Source: Verpa conica (lineage: Eukaryota > Ascomycota > Pezizomycetes > Pezizales > Morchellaceae). From it: DNA of 64,000 nucleotides. This document shows, one piece after another, positions 9,709-21,898 of this stretch. Under the pieces are notes generated by a model. It was given only the letters and a program-made list of their open reading frames with translations. It was not told the origin of the DNA and made no database searches. Position numbers and translations under genes: made by a program. Location of the stretch: positions 2,046,001-2,110,000 of the forward strand of contig JAUFSD010000003.1 of assembly GCA_033030425.1 (NCBI GenBank). The letters run 5' to 3'. Positions within the stretch are counted from its first letter, which is position 1. Every line of letters begins with the position of its first letter.

Positions 9709-10876
9709 ATGAACCCCACACCCACACCCACACCCACCCCTCCCCCACTATCACACGCACACCATGCACCACCACCTCATATCCGCGAGTGCCACAAGAA
9801 GTACCAAAAGGCCTCTATAGAGTCCTTATCAAAAGACGATTTAGTATTAGATTTTGGCAAAGATGGGATTTCAGAGTACCACAGGAGCCGTGTTAGAACC
9901 ATTGGGCGGATCCCAGCGGAGAAGGTAGAGATAATATGTAAAGCCTTTGAAGAGGGAATAGGGATACAGGAGGAAGACAGAGATAAAATACAGGAGGGGC
10001 CATTGGAGGATGATATTCTGATATATGAGCACGATTTTGTCCCAGGTAAATCTCTTCCCCTCGCAGTCATGTAATAGCAAGAATAGAATTAAAATATTAC
10101 ATCTCTAGGATTCCATATAATACCCTCATTACTCTCAAAAGATACCCAAAAAGCACTCCTTGGCCGTCTACTCTTCCGGGACCTTTCCAATCCAACTCAT
10201 AAAACGAACCTAAACCTCCACTACAAACTACCATACTCACTTCTCACCACGACCTCCTCCTCATTCTTCGACCTCCCCCAGACCACAGTCCTCGAACCAA
10301 TAGACCCCAAAACACATAAACCTATATCCGTCGAAAGAATGCTAGACAAGAAACTCCGCTGGATGACACTCGGTGGTCAATATGACTGGACATTGAAAAA
10401 GTATCCTGAAAAATCCAAAGGCGAAGAAGTCACCTTCCCTCCCGACATCTCAAACCTCCTCACAGGGCTAGTAAGAGCGCCCCCCCCCCCTCTCTCAAAT
10501 ATCCCTTTACAAACCTAACAAAACCCAGTTTCCAGGAACAATAACCCCCCAAGCCGCAATATCAAACCTCTACTCTCCCGGTGATACGCTTGCTCCGCAC
10601 CGCGACGTCTCAGAGTCTTCGTCAGCAGCACTAGTTAGCCTATCTATCGGCTGTGACGCGATATTTACAATAGGTCTTAAAGACTCCTGTGAGGTTCTTG
10701 TGGTAAGGATCCGCTCGGGTGATGCGGTGGTGATGGGATGTGGGAGTCGGTGGGCATGGCATTCGGTGCCGAGGGTTGTGGCGGGGAGTTGTCCTAAGTG
10801 GTTAGTGGATTGGCCAAGGGCAGAGTGGATGGGCGGGAAGAGGGTGAATTTGAATGTTAGGCAGATGTGGGATTAG
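9709..10876 (+). CDS. ALKBH1: ALKBH1-type Fe(II)/2-oxoglutarate dioxygenase
   Basis: Three exons, 9709-10045, 10109-10470 and 10529-10876, with 63- and 58-nt introns, give an in-frame protein of 348... 347 coding codons plus stop. Iron ligands are H257, D259 (HRD) and H311, in the spacing of AlkB proteins; R338 and R344 in KRVNLNVRQ match the 2-oxoglutarate-binding arginines. LRWMTLGGQYDW in the middle exon is the nucleotide-recognition segment typical of ALKBH1. The family demethylates tRNA (1-methyladenosine, wobble 5-methylcytidine oxidation) and possibly DNA, in nucleus and mitochondria. The N-terminus holds a Thr-Pro repeat from a CCCACA run and no clear targeting signal. The second donor lies just before a run of C; without splicing, the frame would stop within about 15 codons. 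The assignment to the AlkB family is firm. ALKBH1 over other AlkB subfamilies rests on the YDW and RVNxxVRQ motifs. Confidence 0.88.
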
Positions 10877-13783
10877 ATTCATAGGTTGTCACTCGGTGTT
10901 GGTAGAGATGAAGACTTATCACAAATATATGGAGAGATTATAGGTTCTCGTATTAAAGATTTTGAGCGCTAAGATCTTTGGTGGGTGCTGTAGTTCTTGG
11001 TGGGTTTTTGGCTTCTTTGATAAGTAGCATAGGTAAGGAGTTATACGGCCCAGACTCTCAGATTTTTATTATAGCCATGCGCTACTCAGGATACAGGAGA
11101 ATCTATAATAACATTGAGATTAAAGATAAACAATCTATAAGAGTGTGCATCTCGGCCTCCTAAAGGTTGGTCTCATTAATTCCCGCTACCTACTCAGGCG
11201 TTTATTAAATACTCGGATAGAGATTACAACCAAGATCCGTCATGACGCAGGCCTAAGATAACAAAGACAACCATCTATATTGTTTTTTAGTTCAAAATTG
11301 TATTTTTTGTCCTGGTAGTTACTGCCATGTCACCGTTTAGGGGTCGGCTGCGACCGCGATCTCACTCCGAGTATTTAATAAACGCCTGAGTATAATATTC
11401 ACTTTATAGGAATACCAGATTCCGGTCCCGGGAATATCCTTATAGAAAGCTTCTCCTGTACTACACACTAAGCATGGTGAAGCTTTCAAGCGCCCTCATA
11501 GCCGGGTATTCCTGAAGTTTAAGTAATCGATTAACCGCTATAACCTAAATTACCAAAGTTAAATTATGCAAAATCATGATTTATGTCGCAGATCGATTAG
11601 CCTACACCGAATTAGAAATAGTTACCAACAAAGAGCCACTTTGAAAACAAGGCAGACAGTATTTTGCATCCCCGGGAGATTTTCTCGTCACCAAGCCTAG
11701 CCATTGGGTCAGGGGGACAAACATCTAGAAGCACTACTCTAGTCACTTGGCTTGGCTAACAGGAACTTGAGACAAGAGGGTCTTGACCAATTATACACTG
11801 CTGCATATATAGTCTCCCGCAAGGCAGACTCTTCCGGTTGGCTTTTAAAAGTCCTCGGTGGAGGTGAAAAAATTTGCTTCGTAACCCGGTATCCGCAGCG
11901 ATCTCACCAGGGAGTTAGCGTGTAAAAAAGAAAAATGATTATGGCCAATTATATTTGTGAATCTCGGCCTCCCCCGTTATCACTAGCAATAAAGCTCTTT
12001 TTTTTGAAAAAAAAACCGGGAAAAACCGGGAAAGAGCATCCTATTCTGAGTCGTATGTTGTAGAGATCGCCCGAGAAAAGTAGTCAGGGATAAGGCAATT
12101 CTATGATAATCCTAAGATCTTGGTACGGACAAGATAGTATTCAAACAGCTAATGTCAATTTAAGTAGAAATATTGTATCCGACTCCCGACTCAACGTGGC
12201 TGTATTGACCGGCATACTTCGTCGGCGGTGGTATAGATCGCCCCATAAACTGAACTTGTGATACGTAACTACTTATAATATAGGACAAAATACCAGGGCT
12301 AGAAGAGAAAATTAACTAGGTTGAAAAAACAGGCACTGATACTGGGCCACATAATACCTAAGAAGATGTCATACCAAGCTACATGTACGGAAAAGAATGT
12401 TGAAGGCTGTTCAAAAGCATACACATGCACTCATGTATCTTTTACCAATATTGAGTTAATCCAATACCACTTGTATCCTGTTATTTAGAATCCTACTTGA
12501 TGAGCTAACACTCTCAAATACCCTACTCGTACTCTTGTAAATCTTTAGAGACTATTTACACGAAACAGCCCCAATAATGGAAGAGGGAGTATATTTTCTA
12601 GATAACCGATGGGACCCTGCCTCTTTATTCCTAGAATATCTCTTACTTTATTATAGGTTAATTTTGGCTTTGGTTTCGCGGCTCTTCTTACTTTATAGAA
12701 ACGCTAGGGCCTTTGGGATATTTATAGCTATGACGCGTAAGTGAATATCCCAGCATCTATCACTATTGAAGTCTTTTTTTGACTGAACTGGCTTATTGGC
12801 TATATTTATATAGCTGTAACGACTGAGGAAACAAATATTAGGTTATCGTGAATGTGCATACGTATGTACCAGTTCTTAGTGGGGTAAACTCCTTATTAGT
12901 TACTACATATAGTAAATTCTAGAGCGCCCCCCCTCCCCCATGTATTGCCTTCTCTAAGGCTCACCTCTGTTTACCCATGCACAAAGGGCTGTTAGACCGC
13001 CATGCAAGCTACATATAAGCTAAGTAAGTCAACGCTTACCCCCCCGAGTGATATATAGTGAATCTAGCCAAGTATCAATGTTTTAATGAATAAATAAACC
13101 TAGCCATGTGATGTAAGCACCAATCGGGATCACTTCCTTAGAACTCTAACTATATCACACCAAGCCTAAATACACATCACTCCGTAGACCGAGCCTAATA
13201 TTAACACCAGAGGGGTTTTATGAACCGTGCTTCTCAATAAAAATCACTCAATAAAAACGCCTTCTATTATTGACTTTATTTACTACGTCCTCAGTCTTTG
13301 ACCTCAATACCCTTGACCACCCCTCCGATACGCCGGTCAACCCCAAACCCCAATGAGAAACATAAACAGAGGAATGGGAAACTAAAGGAATAAGAAATAA
13401 AATGCCATAATGCATACAAAATCATGAACCATCACTCATCAACCCCATAACTATGCAGACAAGTAAACAAAAACGACTTACACAGAAAACCACGGATTTA
13501 GAGAATCACTCAGAGGAGGGTCACCTTAGCCGCTTGTAGTCTTAAATTGAAGAATATAAATGGGAATCAAGTAAATAAAGGAAATAGGGGTAAAAAGACA
13601 GAAGGAATGTACGGCTTGTGGAAATCATCCCCAAATATACTCTGTATGATTCTCATTACCTTTGTCCTAGGGTAAGAAGCGACCAGTAGTAGCCTTACGG
13701 AAGATTTTCCACAACAAATAAATGCGGGGGGTAGAAACGGAGAAGACCCCCTCCCATGATAACCATACTTGAAAGCTCCAAAC
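10877..13783. other. AT-rich intergenic desert with MITE
   Basis: No gene recognised in nearly 3 kb. It holds MITE A copy 1 (11191-11392). A hairpin-like stretch at about 11993-12036 has GCTCTTT and AAAGAGC arms enclosing two AAAAACCGGG units. The rest shows no open frame above chance. Confidence 0.5.
11191..11392 (-). mobile_element. MITE family A, copy 1 (202 bp)
   Basis: Perfect 26-bp terminal inverted repeats, beginning TACTCAGGCGTTTATTAAAT at the left and ending in the exact reverse complement at 11392. If the outer TA is the target duplication, the element fits a Tc1/mariner/pogo-type non-autonomous transposon. There is no coding capacity. Its reverse complement aligns along its length with 35472-35720, including the GTAACTACCAG and GTCATGACGCAG segments, so this is a dispersed family and not a chance palindrome. 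Confidence 0.85.
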
Positions 13784-15632
13784 CTACTGGAGCAATGGGT
13801 CCCTATAATGTTTCTGCTTATTTGCCCTCTTCTCGGTACCCCATTCGTAACGCCTCCTTCCCCTCTGGTCCATGTCTCGACTTTTCTTTTCCATCGTTGT
13901 TACTTCTTTCTTCTTAGCAGCACTAACACCGACCATTCCCAACCCTCCATTAGCCCTACTGATGAGTGCCAACCTCTTCTCTTCTCTAGCAGACTTCCGC
14001 CTGTTGGCAGGCATTGCAGTACTGTTGGTATCAACCACAACGCCACCATCCTCTTCGTCATCTGATACAACCTCAGTTTCGTCGCCTGAATGTGGATATG
14101 GCGTATCTGCGATCCTACGGACGTCCTTATCGTTCAGGGGATGGTCTCTTAAGTTTTGACGGTAATAGCGATTCAATGAGCGGTGACCCACTGAACGGCC
14201 AGATGGGAGGTGAAGTTCGAAATCATCGTGGTAGACAGCATGGACATGGGCATGGGAGTGGGCATGACTGTGCCAGCCATCCTGCATATGGTGCTTCTCT
14301 GACTTCCCATGAGGTTTGTGAGAGTGGCCATTTGAGTGATCGATAGGAACCGCGCAGAGCTCTGTTGAGTCAAGTGAGCTCGCGCTTGAGTCTGTCTCCC
14401 AACCCTCACCACCATCGGATACACCCTCCCACTCATCGTTCTCAACTATCCCTTCTTTCCGGATAATATAGTTGGGCTTCAGCCCTCTCTTTTTTGGCTC
14501 TCCATCTCCTTCGTCCCCAGAACCTTGATTATCCTCAGCATCACTATAGGAACCACGGAAATCGTAAAACTGGCCCAATTCGACTTGTTGCTCTTCGCTT
14601 TCAAAGCCAAGCATGGTGTGTCCCTTATCCCGCATGTGTGTCCTCACTCCTTCCAGTCCTCCCTTTGTCTTGTTACAATATAGACATTGATTTCCGAGAA
14701 GAAGTTTCTGACCCAGGTAACGGATTAAACCCTCGAGGTCAGTAAGGAAGGAGCGCTCGGGAATAAAAAGGCCATGAGCCTTTGTCATATGAGAAACGTT
14801 GAGCGCTAGAGAAGGCGAGATGTATGAGCAGTAAAGGCAGGCCTCCAGTGCGAGCTCTGTTGGCTCTTCCTCAGACGGGTTAGGTACATTTTCATCAGAT
14901 GGAGGCGATGTGGTGTCTTTCTGCTCCTGGGTAGAATTTGTCTTAGTATCATCGGATGAGATTTTCAAGCCTTTGACGACACTGGCAAACTCGACATCTG
15001 CAATCTCATCTTCTTTGTCCTTCAGTGATTTCAAATCATCGGCCTCATCGGCAGTGGCCACGGGATCACCCAACGAAAAGATGCTGCTGACAACGCTACC
15101 AGTCTCGTCTTTATCATCGGTGACTCTTGCTGACCTCACTGTGCTACCATTATGTCCGCCCCCACCAGACCGAAGGCTGCTCGAATTCAGTGCTGCCACG
15201 TTTTGCCGATGTCTCATAGACCCGACGTGGTTCGCATACGCGTTCTGGGAATAGTACACTTTGTTGCATGCTGTGCAGAGTTTTTCAAATGATGCACGCT
15301 CGCGCTCTAGTCTGTTGCTGGCTTGAGCATTAAGTACTTTCTCGGCAAAAGTCTCCGAGGAGAGGGGTGGCAAGGAAGCAATTTTGCGCTTCAGATTGTA
15401 CTGGCTGTGCGCACAAACATAATCAGCGTAAGTAAATCTTTGTAAGGAAATATAACCAAGAATTGATAGTGGCAAAAAAAACTTTCACTTACTGCCAGTC
15501 TGTATGGTAGTGGGTTCGCTGTTGATCATTGTTGCGAAATGCAATCTGACAGGCATTGCATGTGTAAGGATGGGTTTGCGATATCGGCGCTTTCTGCATG
15601 GTTGGCGCGACAGCGGGGAGAACAGACGTCAT
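13784..15632 (-). CDS. REI1: Cytosolic pre-60S maturation factor Rei1 (ZNF622 family)
   Basis: Exon 1 is 15632-15493 and exon 2 is 15404-13784, with an 88-nt intron between TDW and QYNLKRK (TGG CA/C CAG), giving 586 residues. Four C2H2-type zinc fingers are visible: CNACQIAF...H near 26-47, CTACNKVYYS...H near 90, CLYCSYISPSLALNVSHM near 235 and CLYCNKTKGGLEGVRTHM near 290. The region from LEGLIRYLGQKL to GQFYDFRGSYSD is the Rei1 signature, and SLNRYYRQNLR near the C-terminus matches its peptide-exit-tunnel region. Rei1 acts late in cytoplasmic 60S assembly: it promotes release and recycling of Arx1/Alb1 and probes the exit tunnel. This copy is longer than the yeast protein (about 390 residues) because of acidic and Ser/Gly/His-rich linkers (a HAHSHAHVHA run near 430), usual for filamentous fungi. 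Confidence 0.92.
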
Positions 15633-18600
15633 AGCGTTGAAAATTGCTGTTGCGATGGGAGGGTAAATTTAGTGGTTGATTGAGGGGTAAATGCAGGGGC
15701 TTTTCTTTCGTGAGCCGCAACTGTTGGTAACTTCGGGTACAGAAGGGATTCTTGTTGTAGTTTATTCAAAAAGAAAGAAAAAAACAAGAAAACAAGAAGG
15801 GAGTAGTAGGATAGATAGAGGCCTGTGGATGAGTATATATGTTAGAATAGGTGACATGCCAAAGGTTTTTTTTGAGTTTTTAGGTCTCCTGTTGCCCCTC
15901 AAACACGATTTCAAATACACTTTTTCCCCGCCACACCGTTGGGCCCACAACGGAAAGATCGGACAAAAAAACAGAAAGCAGAAAATGATTGACAACAAAG
16001 CACGTAAAAGAAAATCTTGACCTCCTGAGTGAATCATTCCACATTCAAAAATTATATCTTGAGCGAGGTCATCGGTAAGGCAGACAAGGAGAAAATCCTC
16101 TAGGTAGGGTGAAGCATTAGATAAAGTCTACTCACAGTGAAGATATGATGGTTGCCACTGCCAGTTCAACAGGCAGATAAAAGTTTGAAATGATGAACTT
16201 TGTTGAAAAAGAGATGTAAGTGAGCCCACCTAGATAGGGTGGATGTAATAGTAGAGGGTGGAGCAGGAGGAGGAGGGGGGGAGAGAGAGGAAGGAGGAGA
16301 AGGAGGAGAAGGGCGAGAAGGACGAGGGCGAGGAGGGGTATTCTGTCTACTTATCAGCGGACCCTCGTGAATGACAGATAGATAGGTTCAACAGGCTACT
16401 CGTTTTCCGGTTGGGCAGAAGCAGAAGGGCAGGGCAGCTGCTTCGGTGGGCGGCTGTTTTGCGGTGGCGGCTGACTTGTGACTTCGATTTTGTTGACTTC
16501 TCTCGATTTCGACGGTTGGTGTTCCTCTGGCTTCTGGAACGCGCAAACAAGCAACAGAGGTGTTTCGCGCTAAGCTGGAATGCTGATGACGACGGCGGAG
16601 AAATGATACATACTTACTAGGTTCCAGCTGCATGTCCACCCGCTCTGTCTTTGCTTTGCTGTCTAACCAATGCCTGCATTCATATCCCAGGACTATTCTA
16701 TGTTGGTAAAGGGAGGGACCGAGTATCGAGTGCCTGATATCGGGCCCGGGGTAGAATCAAGGATTCCTACTAACCCAGTCTTCTCACACAAAAGGCACCG
16801 CATCCTTTAGGCCTCTGCGCACTATGTCTCGACAATCTAATTATTAGTAAAGGGTATCACAAATCTCACTTAGCCTCAAGAGTCAAGACCGCAAGAGTGT
16901 GATAGGTGGATGTATTGGTGAGTATATGCCTGCCCACACCTAATAAGCAGGAAGCAGGGCAATATGTACTGTACAGGAAATGCACATTGATTCACAGGCC
17001 CCATCGGATTTGGGCATAAATAAAAATGGCGAAATAAATCCCGCATCTCAAGCAGATCTCAAAATTTACCTTGTAGAGTGCCTATGCTTCCCCGGTAATT
17101 TCTCCCCGCGTTTTAGCCTTGGAGAAACAAAATAGTCTTGATTTATAGGCAAAAGATATTGGCGAGTGTCTGCTCAAGAAATTTCGAGAATATCCTAAAA
17201 TGGTAGTGACTCCCTACTCCCCTGATACGTGACTTTTATGGCCACACTTACACGCTCGGGCTCTTTATGCCTGTCATGATCAGCCTCACCCCACGATCCA
17301 CCAACACGAGAATAAGCATTTAATCAACCAATATAAATTACCGCAAGGCAGCATATGTTTTAAGAAATCGCCAAGCCGCCATCAGTGATGTTTCAATTAT
17401 ACCTCGTTGAGTTCTATTGGTGGTCTTTGGATAAGCTTTTCCCTTTCAAGAACATTGCTTTTTTTCGGAACCACCAAGTCCTTTCCGTGGTAGATAGCCA
17501 CTACATCTTCAGCCATCAATATCATAGTTCAGGGCCATCTGTTTCGTAGAAATCACACCCACGGGAGCAATGAGCAGATGCAGGTAAACATGGTATAATA
17601 AGCCACGAGGCCTCAGGTCAGCGCACTCACATATCCGAAGCCAACGTTTCTCCTTGGGTTGGAACTGATCTTGTACCTCCCGAATAAATCCATATACCCG
17701 TTTTATTTGCATGCATACCCGCTCGCTACCTTATGGTGAGGTAGAAACGCCGGTACACCTAAGCTGTATGCATATTAGTTAGCGGATTTGAGGGTGCCCC
17801 AAACCTGGGAACACTAACCCAGATCCCACAGAGCTGGTACATGTAGGGTATAGACCTTTGTACACTAAACTTCTTTAATTCTACTATCCATCTAACCTAG
17901 AAATACACTACCATCGGTCCTACTAAAGGCCGGTACCGTCCGCCAGCGCATGCACGATAAGCGAATTCAGTAAACTATCATCAGGTCTACTATGGGCCCG
18001 TAAACTGCCTCAGCTCATCATCGCACCACCAAATGATTGCGATGCCATGATGTAATTCGAGGAAAAGTCCATCGGGTTTAGTGTAACAAGCCTCCCCAGC
18101 TTCATGCATAATGTGCAACTACAATGTGTAACGCTCGTACCGCTGGGAATTGCGAGATTGTGTAAAAAAAAGCAATTTTTTTTCTCCGCTTATCAGCGGT
18201 TATATGTGTCTAGTATAGGTACATCAACAATAGGATGATAGTGAGGAATGACGTCCCCATACAGAAATACCGAGTACACGTTCATGGATCCGGGTCTACC
18301 GGGATTTGAAACCCCGGGGGAATTATTGTTTGTCTCATATGCCGACGGCATTTCGGAGGACGATTTCGAGAGGGTGTTTCATCCCCAGCTCTTGTGTTCT
18401 CATTGCTCTGATAATGATCGGGTTAATTTCGGATACTTATCGTTCCGAAAGTTACCCATGATACGTGAATGATATGGCGTGATTCCTTTAGATACAGACC
18501 GTATTACTTGATTTGGATCTAGGTCAGAACTCAGTATTTCTTTTGCAATAGGACCGTTCAAAGCAGGTTTTGAAGTAGTGGGCCTTATATTTGGCCTTTT

Positions 18601-19363
18601 ATCATTCAATTTCCTATATTAACTGTTAAGGGCTCAATCACTATGGATCAATCTCTTCATCACCATAAATCACTCGGTGTCAGTCCCGGACCCGTCGTAT
18701 CCCCGACCCCAACCCACAAGGCTCTTGTAAGTACGTATCCTCAGTCAACGTTATGCAATATGGTCTCTACAGCTCTGGGGGCCTCTGATTCTATGTAATT
18801 TATGTATCAGTTAAGCGCTGAATAGTCTTCTAAGCATAGATCAAAAAGATATATTGAGTGACGCCGAGAGTTAGTCCATCCTCGTTTTCTTAAAGGTTAA
18901 AAGTAGGATTTTTAGTTAAGATACATATAATTGATCAATCTAATCATATACTATGATCATGGGCGGGTGGCGCACTAGCGGACTTTCCAGAATAATGCAC
19001 GTTTCCACCTAATTGGCCTAAAAACTATAGAGGGGTTTTTGCTAGTTGTTAGTAAGTAAGACATACACGTGGAAGCGTTATGAATGTTCCCTATCACTTT
19101 TAAGGCCCAAATCAACGTCACTCCATCCCAACACAAATTTATCAACCAACCAACCAAATTCATCTGCAGAAGATCTATCTCAAGATATCATAATCTATCT
19201 ATATCCTGTGTGTACCTACCAAAAACAATCTTCACTTAGGTAACACGGAAGAGTCCAGGCTCTATCTACCCCAGCTGCTTAGTTCTCAATTAACGTAAGA
19301 AACACCTCAGAGGAACAGACTAGCGGCAATTTACAATAAGCTTGCATAGATCACTATTCAAAA
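15633..19363. other. Intergenic, 3.7 kb
   Basis: No gene I can support firmly. A strongly purine-rich GGAGGA/GAGAGA tract lies at 16261-16340, upstream of REI1. One ATG-started 74-codon frame at 18248-18472 is listed separately with low confidence. The rest shows frames broken at chance spacing. Confidence 0.4.
18248..18472 (+). CDS. Possible short hypothetical ORF
   Basis: An ATG-started frame of 74 codons whose composition (LPGFETPGELLFVSYADG, then DDFERVF and a CSHC pair) looks more protein-like than its surroundings. It has no recognised family, and no partner exon was found. It could be a gene fragment, a first exon or chance. Confidence 0.2.
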   Translation: MTSPYRNTEYTFMDPGLPGFETPGELLFVSYADGISEDDFERVFHPQLLCSHCSDNDRVNFGYLSFRKLPMIRE

Positions 19364-20065
19364 ATGGAATGGGATAGATGCTGGGAAAAGATGCATACAC
19401 AGACAGATGCTGGCTATGGCTTGTTCGCACGACAGAATATCCGCCGTGGACAGCCTATCCTCCACATGTGCTCAGGGGGAAATGAAAAAGCCAATTTGAT
19501 TGTGTTGACTATCAACCACAGCTGCATACCAAATTTGTTTCAAGTCGAAAGTAATGATCCACGCACGGGCGTTAATGAGACCCGATTTTACGCTATCAGA
19601 GACATTCGAGTAAGCGAGGAGCTCACGAGGTGTTACTCAACAACTCAATTCCCTAATCAGTCGTTACGGGAAAGGACAAGAAAGGCATTATCTCAGGCTC
19701 GTGATCTTGACAACAAAATCACACTAGAGGATGACGTCGTAAAGAGACGTGCGTGGATTTGGGCGTTTTGGGGCTTTTATTGTCTGTGCCCTAAATGTGC
19801 TGGCCAGTGGAGTAATATAGTTCGTTTCGGACCTGCAATCAGCGTACCATGGCGGTATCCTTCTGATTGGGTCTTTAACTACTCTGTATCAGATCAGGAA
19901 CTATCCATCTGCTTGAAAGGATTTGTTGAGGTCTGGGAGTTAGAGAATAAGAAATTAAGTAGTAAAGACAAGATCCGGATAGTGGGTCAACGGACAATAT
20001 TCAAATTGAAGAAAATAAGAGATAGGGCGAGGGGCCGAGCTATCTCTATGACTAATTATACCTGA
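19364..20065 (+). CDS. Short SET-domain protein, copy 2
   Basis: A single exon of 233 residues from the ATG at 19364. It is a clear paralogue of the gene at 2467-3153: both begin M-x-W-x-x-CW, continue with YGLFARQNIRRGQPI or the equivalent, and keep NHSCIPN near residue 57, RFYAIRDI, then ELTRCY. Both also share the unusually short distance between the first SET block and NHSC. In this copy the glycine of the GEEL motif is serine (VSEELTRCY), and about 25 residues are inserted before the FYCLCPKC cysteine cluster. Likely role: lysine methyltransferase of the SMYD/SET5 type, if active. The divergence between copies shows an old duplication. No intron or membrane segment is seen. Confidence 0.68.
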   Translation: MEWDRCWEKMHTQTDAGYGLFARQNIRRGQPILHMCSGGNEKANLIVLTINHSCIPNLFQVESNDPRTGVNETRFYAIRDIRVSEELTRCYSTTQFPNQSLRERTRKALSQARDLDNKITLEDDVVKRRAWIWAFWGFYCLCPKCAGQWSNIVRFGPAISVPWRYPSDWVFNYSVSDQELSICLKGFVEVWELENKKLSSKDKIRIVGQRTIFKLKKIRDRARGRAISMTNYT

Positions 20066-21557
20066 TAACTCAAGTGTAAGACGGCTCAGCGCCAACTTGG
20101 GAACGAAGAGTATAGCTCAGTATAATAGGGTCGAGAAATTATTTCAGTGAAAAATGCCTTCTAGCTTCTAGGAAAGCGACCACCCTTATGGGAGGTTAGG
20201 CGGTTGTATTTTCTTTCTTTCTTTTGAACACGCATTACATGTCTCATATTTTCAAGGATTTTGCGGGGCTTTGTATATTATTTCCACCCAGAATTTCGAT
20301 GGTTCTGATAGACCTAGTAAAAACGGAGTCTAGTATGGGCGCTTACAGTCGTTAGTAGGCGTGTATGGACTTTGATACCACAGTGCCTTCAGTTTATGCT
20401 TTGTGGTACTGGTTCCCATAAACACATAATTTGTCTCAATGTCAAGTATATGCCGGAGGGTGTGGGTAGGTGATGCGCATTCGGTAATTTCTTTAGGTTA
20501 TTTGCAATACCGACAGGCCAGGTTTAGAGATCCTCTGCGCCTACGTCAGGTAAAAAGGAGGTCTAAGTTCTATAATTACAAGGGTAATTGTAATATCACA
20601 TACATATTTTAACCTCTTATTCGTGTTTTAAATAGCCTTAGGTAACCAGCTCTATAGTCTCATATCAATCATTTATTTCTTTATTGATATTCCCTCATCT
20701 CTTGAGTGCTCGCGATATGATAGATTATGTATTTTAGTTGCCAAGCTAGGACTATACCTCAATCTTGACAGCACAGTTGTAGAAACTCATGGTATTTAAC
20801 AAATTGCGGTTGGGGTTTGATGTTAAGCGTATATACTAAAAAATAATCAATAAGGCCTAGGTATTAATGATCAGTATAGGGGCCTTGTAAAATCTATACG
20901 GTGATCCTGTGTCTTGGCGTAAATTCCAATTCTTTCTTTAACTTCTAGCCCACACTGATACAAAGGTTCTAGGTAATATTGTATATAGTGAGACCTGATA
21001 TAGATAAATCCATACGGTAAATATCATGGTTAACTAATTACAATTGCTCTCTAGGGGATTTTGTGGGAAAGCATGTTTTCGCTCGAGAATAGCAAGAACT
21101 ATACTGACAATGCCGAGAAGTATATTGGTCACATGATCTATCTTTGGTTGTGATTCTGTTCCTCTCACCAAAGATAAACCACGTGACCAATATATTTTTC
21201 GACATCGCTAGTACCTAAGGCCGGGAAGTACCATTTGAATATAATGGGTTAGGGTTACTATTATTTAGTCATAAATATTAGTATAAGTTTAGGATTTTCT
21301 AATTTTATAGGCGAATTCCGATATTCGGGCGTTTCCCGATAACTAGTGAATTGATATTACCCCGGAGTACTCCTACTCCTGTCTTGTTCTAGTACTAATA
21401 GAGCGTGTAGCCTCTCTCTAATTACATGTACTTCTTTGGTTTATTGTTCCGGTATCTTTGGGGTACATTCCTGTTGAAAGAATTGGCAAATGCATTTTTT
21501 TTCCCAGCGCATATGCGCCTAAAGTAGACTGCGCCTACATTTTTTTCTAAGGGATAG
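20066..21557. other. Intergenic with hairpin element
   Basis: AT-rich, with no recognised gene. The inverted repeat at 21114-21201 is listed separately. Confidence 0.4.
21114..21201. repeat. Inverted repeat, 35-bp arms, short loop
   Basis: The left arm at 21114-21148 (core TATATTGGTCACATGATC) and the right arm at 21167-21201 (core GTGACCAATATAT) are inverted copies around an 18-base loop. Arm differences are all transitions. It looks like a small foldback MITE or the end of one; no target duplication is evident. Confidence 0.75.
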
Positions 21558-21693
21558 TACTCGGGGCAGGCCATAAGTACCGGATAATTCAGGTCTTGAG
21601 TACGTATTCTTTATTGGGGGTAATCGCCTTTAGCGAATAAATATATATATTGGTTGGTGAGAATAAGACTTACACTATCCTGTGCCCCGAGTA
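21558..21693 (+). mobile_element. MITE family B, copy 1 (136 bp)
   Basis: Starts TACTCGGGGCAGGCCATAAG and ends CCCCGAGTA in inverted orientation. It shares with 34168-34302 the interior around TTTATTGG, GGTAATCGC, TTTAGCGAATAA and GGTGAGAATAAGACTT. In this copy the right terminal repeat has lost about 11 bases, while the left one is complete. The ends suggest a TA target and a Tc1/mariner-like origin. It lies about 200 bp upstream of the allantoicase start. Confidence 0.82.
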
Positions 21694-21750
21694 GTCTTAC
21701 GTACCATTGATGAGGCAGACTTGCGCGGCAGTGTCAGCATTTGTTACCTG

Positions 21751-21784
21751 TTATCGCCGCCCTAACCCTAAGACCTACCTTATC
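21751..21784 (-). promoter_or_regulatory. Two GATA-factor-type motifs upstream of allantoicase
   Basis: TTATCG at 21751 and CTTATCT at 21779-21785 read as CGATAA and AGATAAG on the opposite strand, matching the HGATAR site of fungal nitrogen regulators (AreA/NIT2/Gln3). They lie 115-150 bp before the allantoicase ATG, between MITE B and the gene. Purine-catabolic genes are commonly under such control. Short motifs like this also occur by chance. Confidence 0.35.
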
Positions 21785-21898
21785 TCGCGGAAAACTCCGA
21801 TGGCGTATTTTACGGGTAATTAAGTGGTTGATTCTCTATTAAACCTCACCTCAGCCTCGTTCTCACCTATTGCCATTTTCCAAAGCACACACAGAGCA

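Noticed and set aside
11407..11518. AGGAATACC and GGGTATTCCT as possible ends of another MITE
   Set aside because: Only about nine bases pair over a 90-bp gap, with no second copy in the window.
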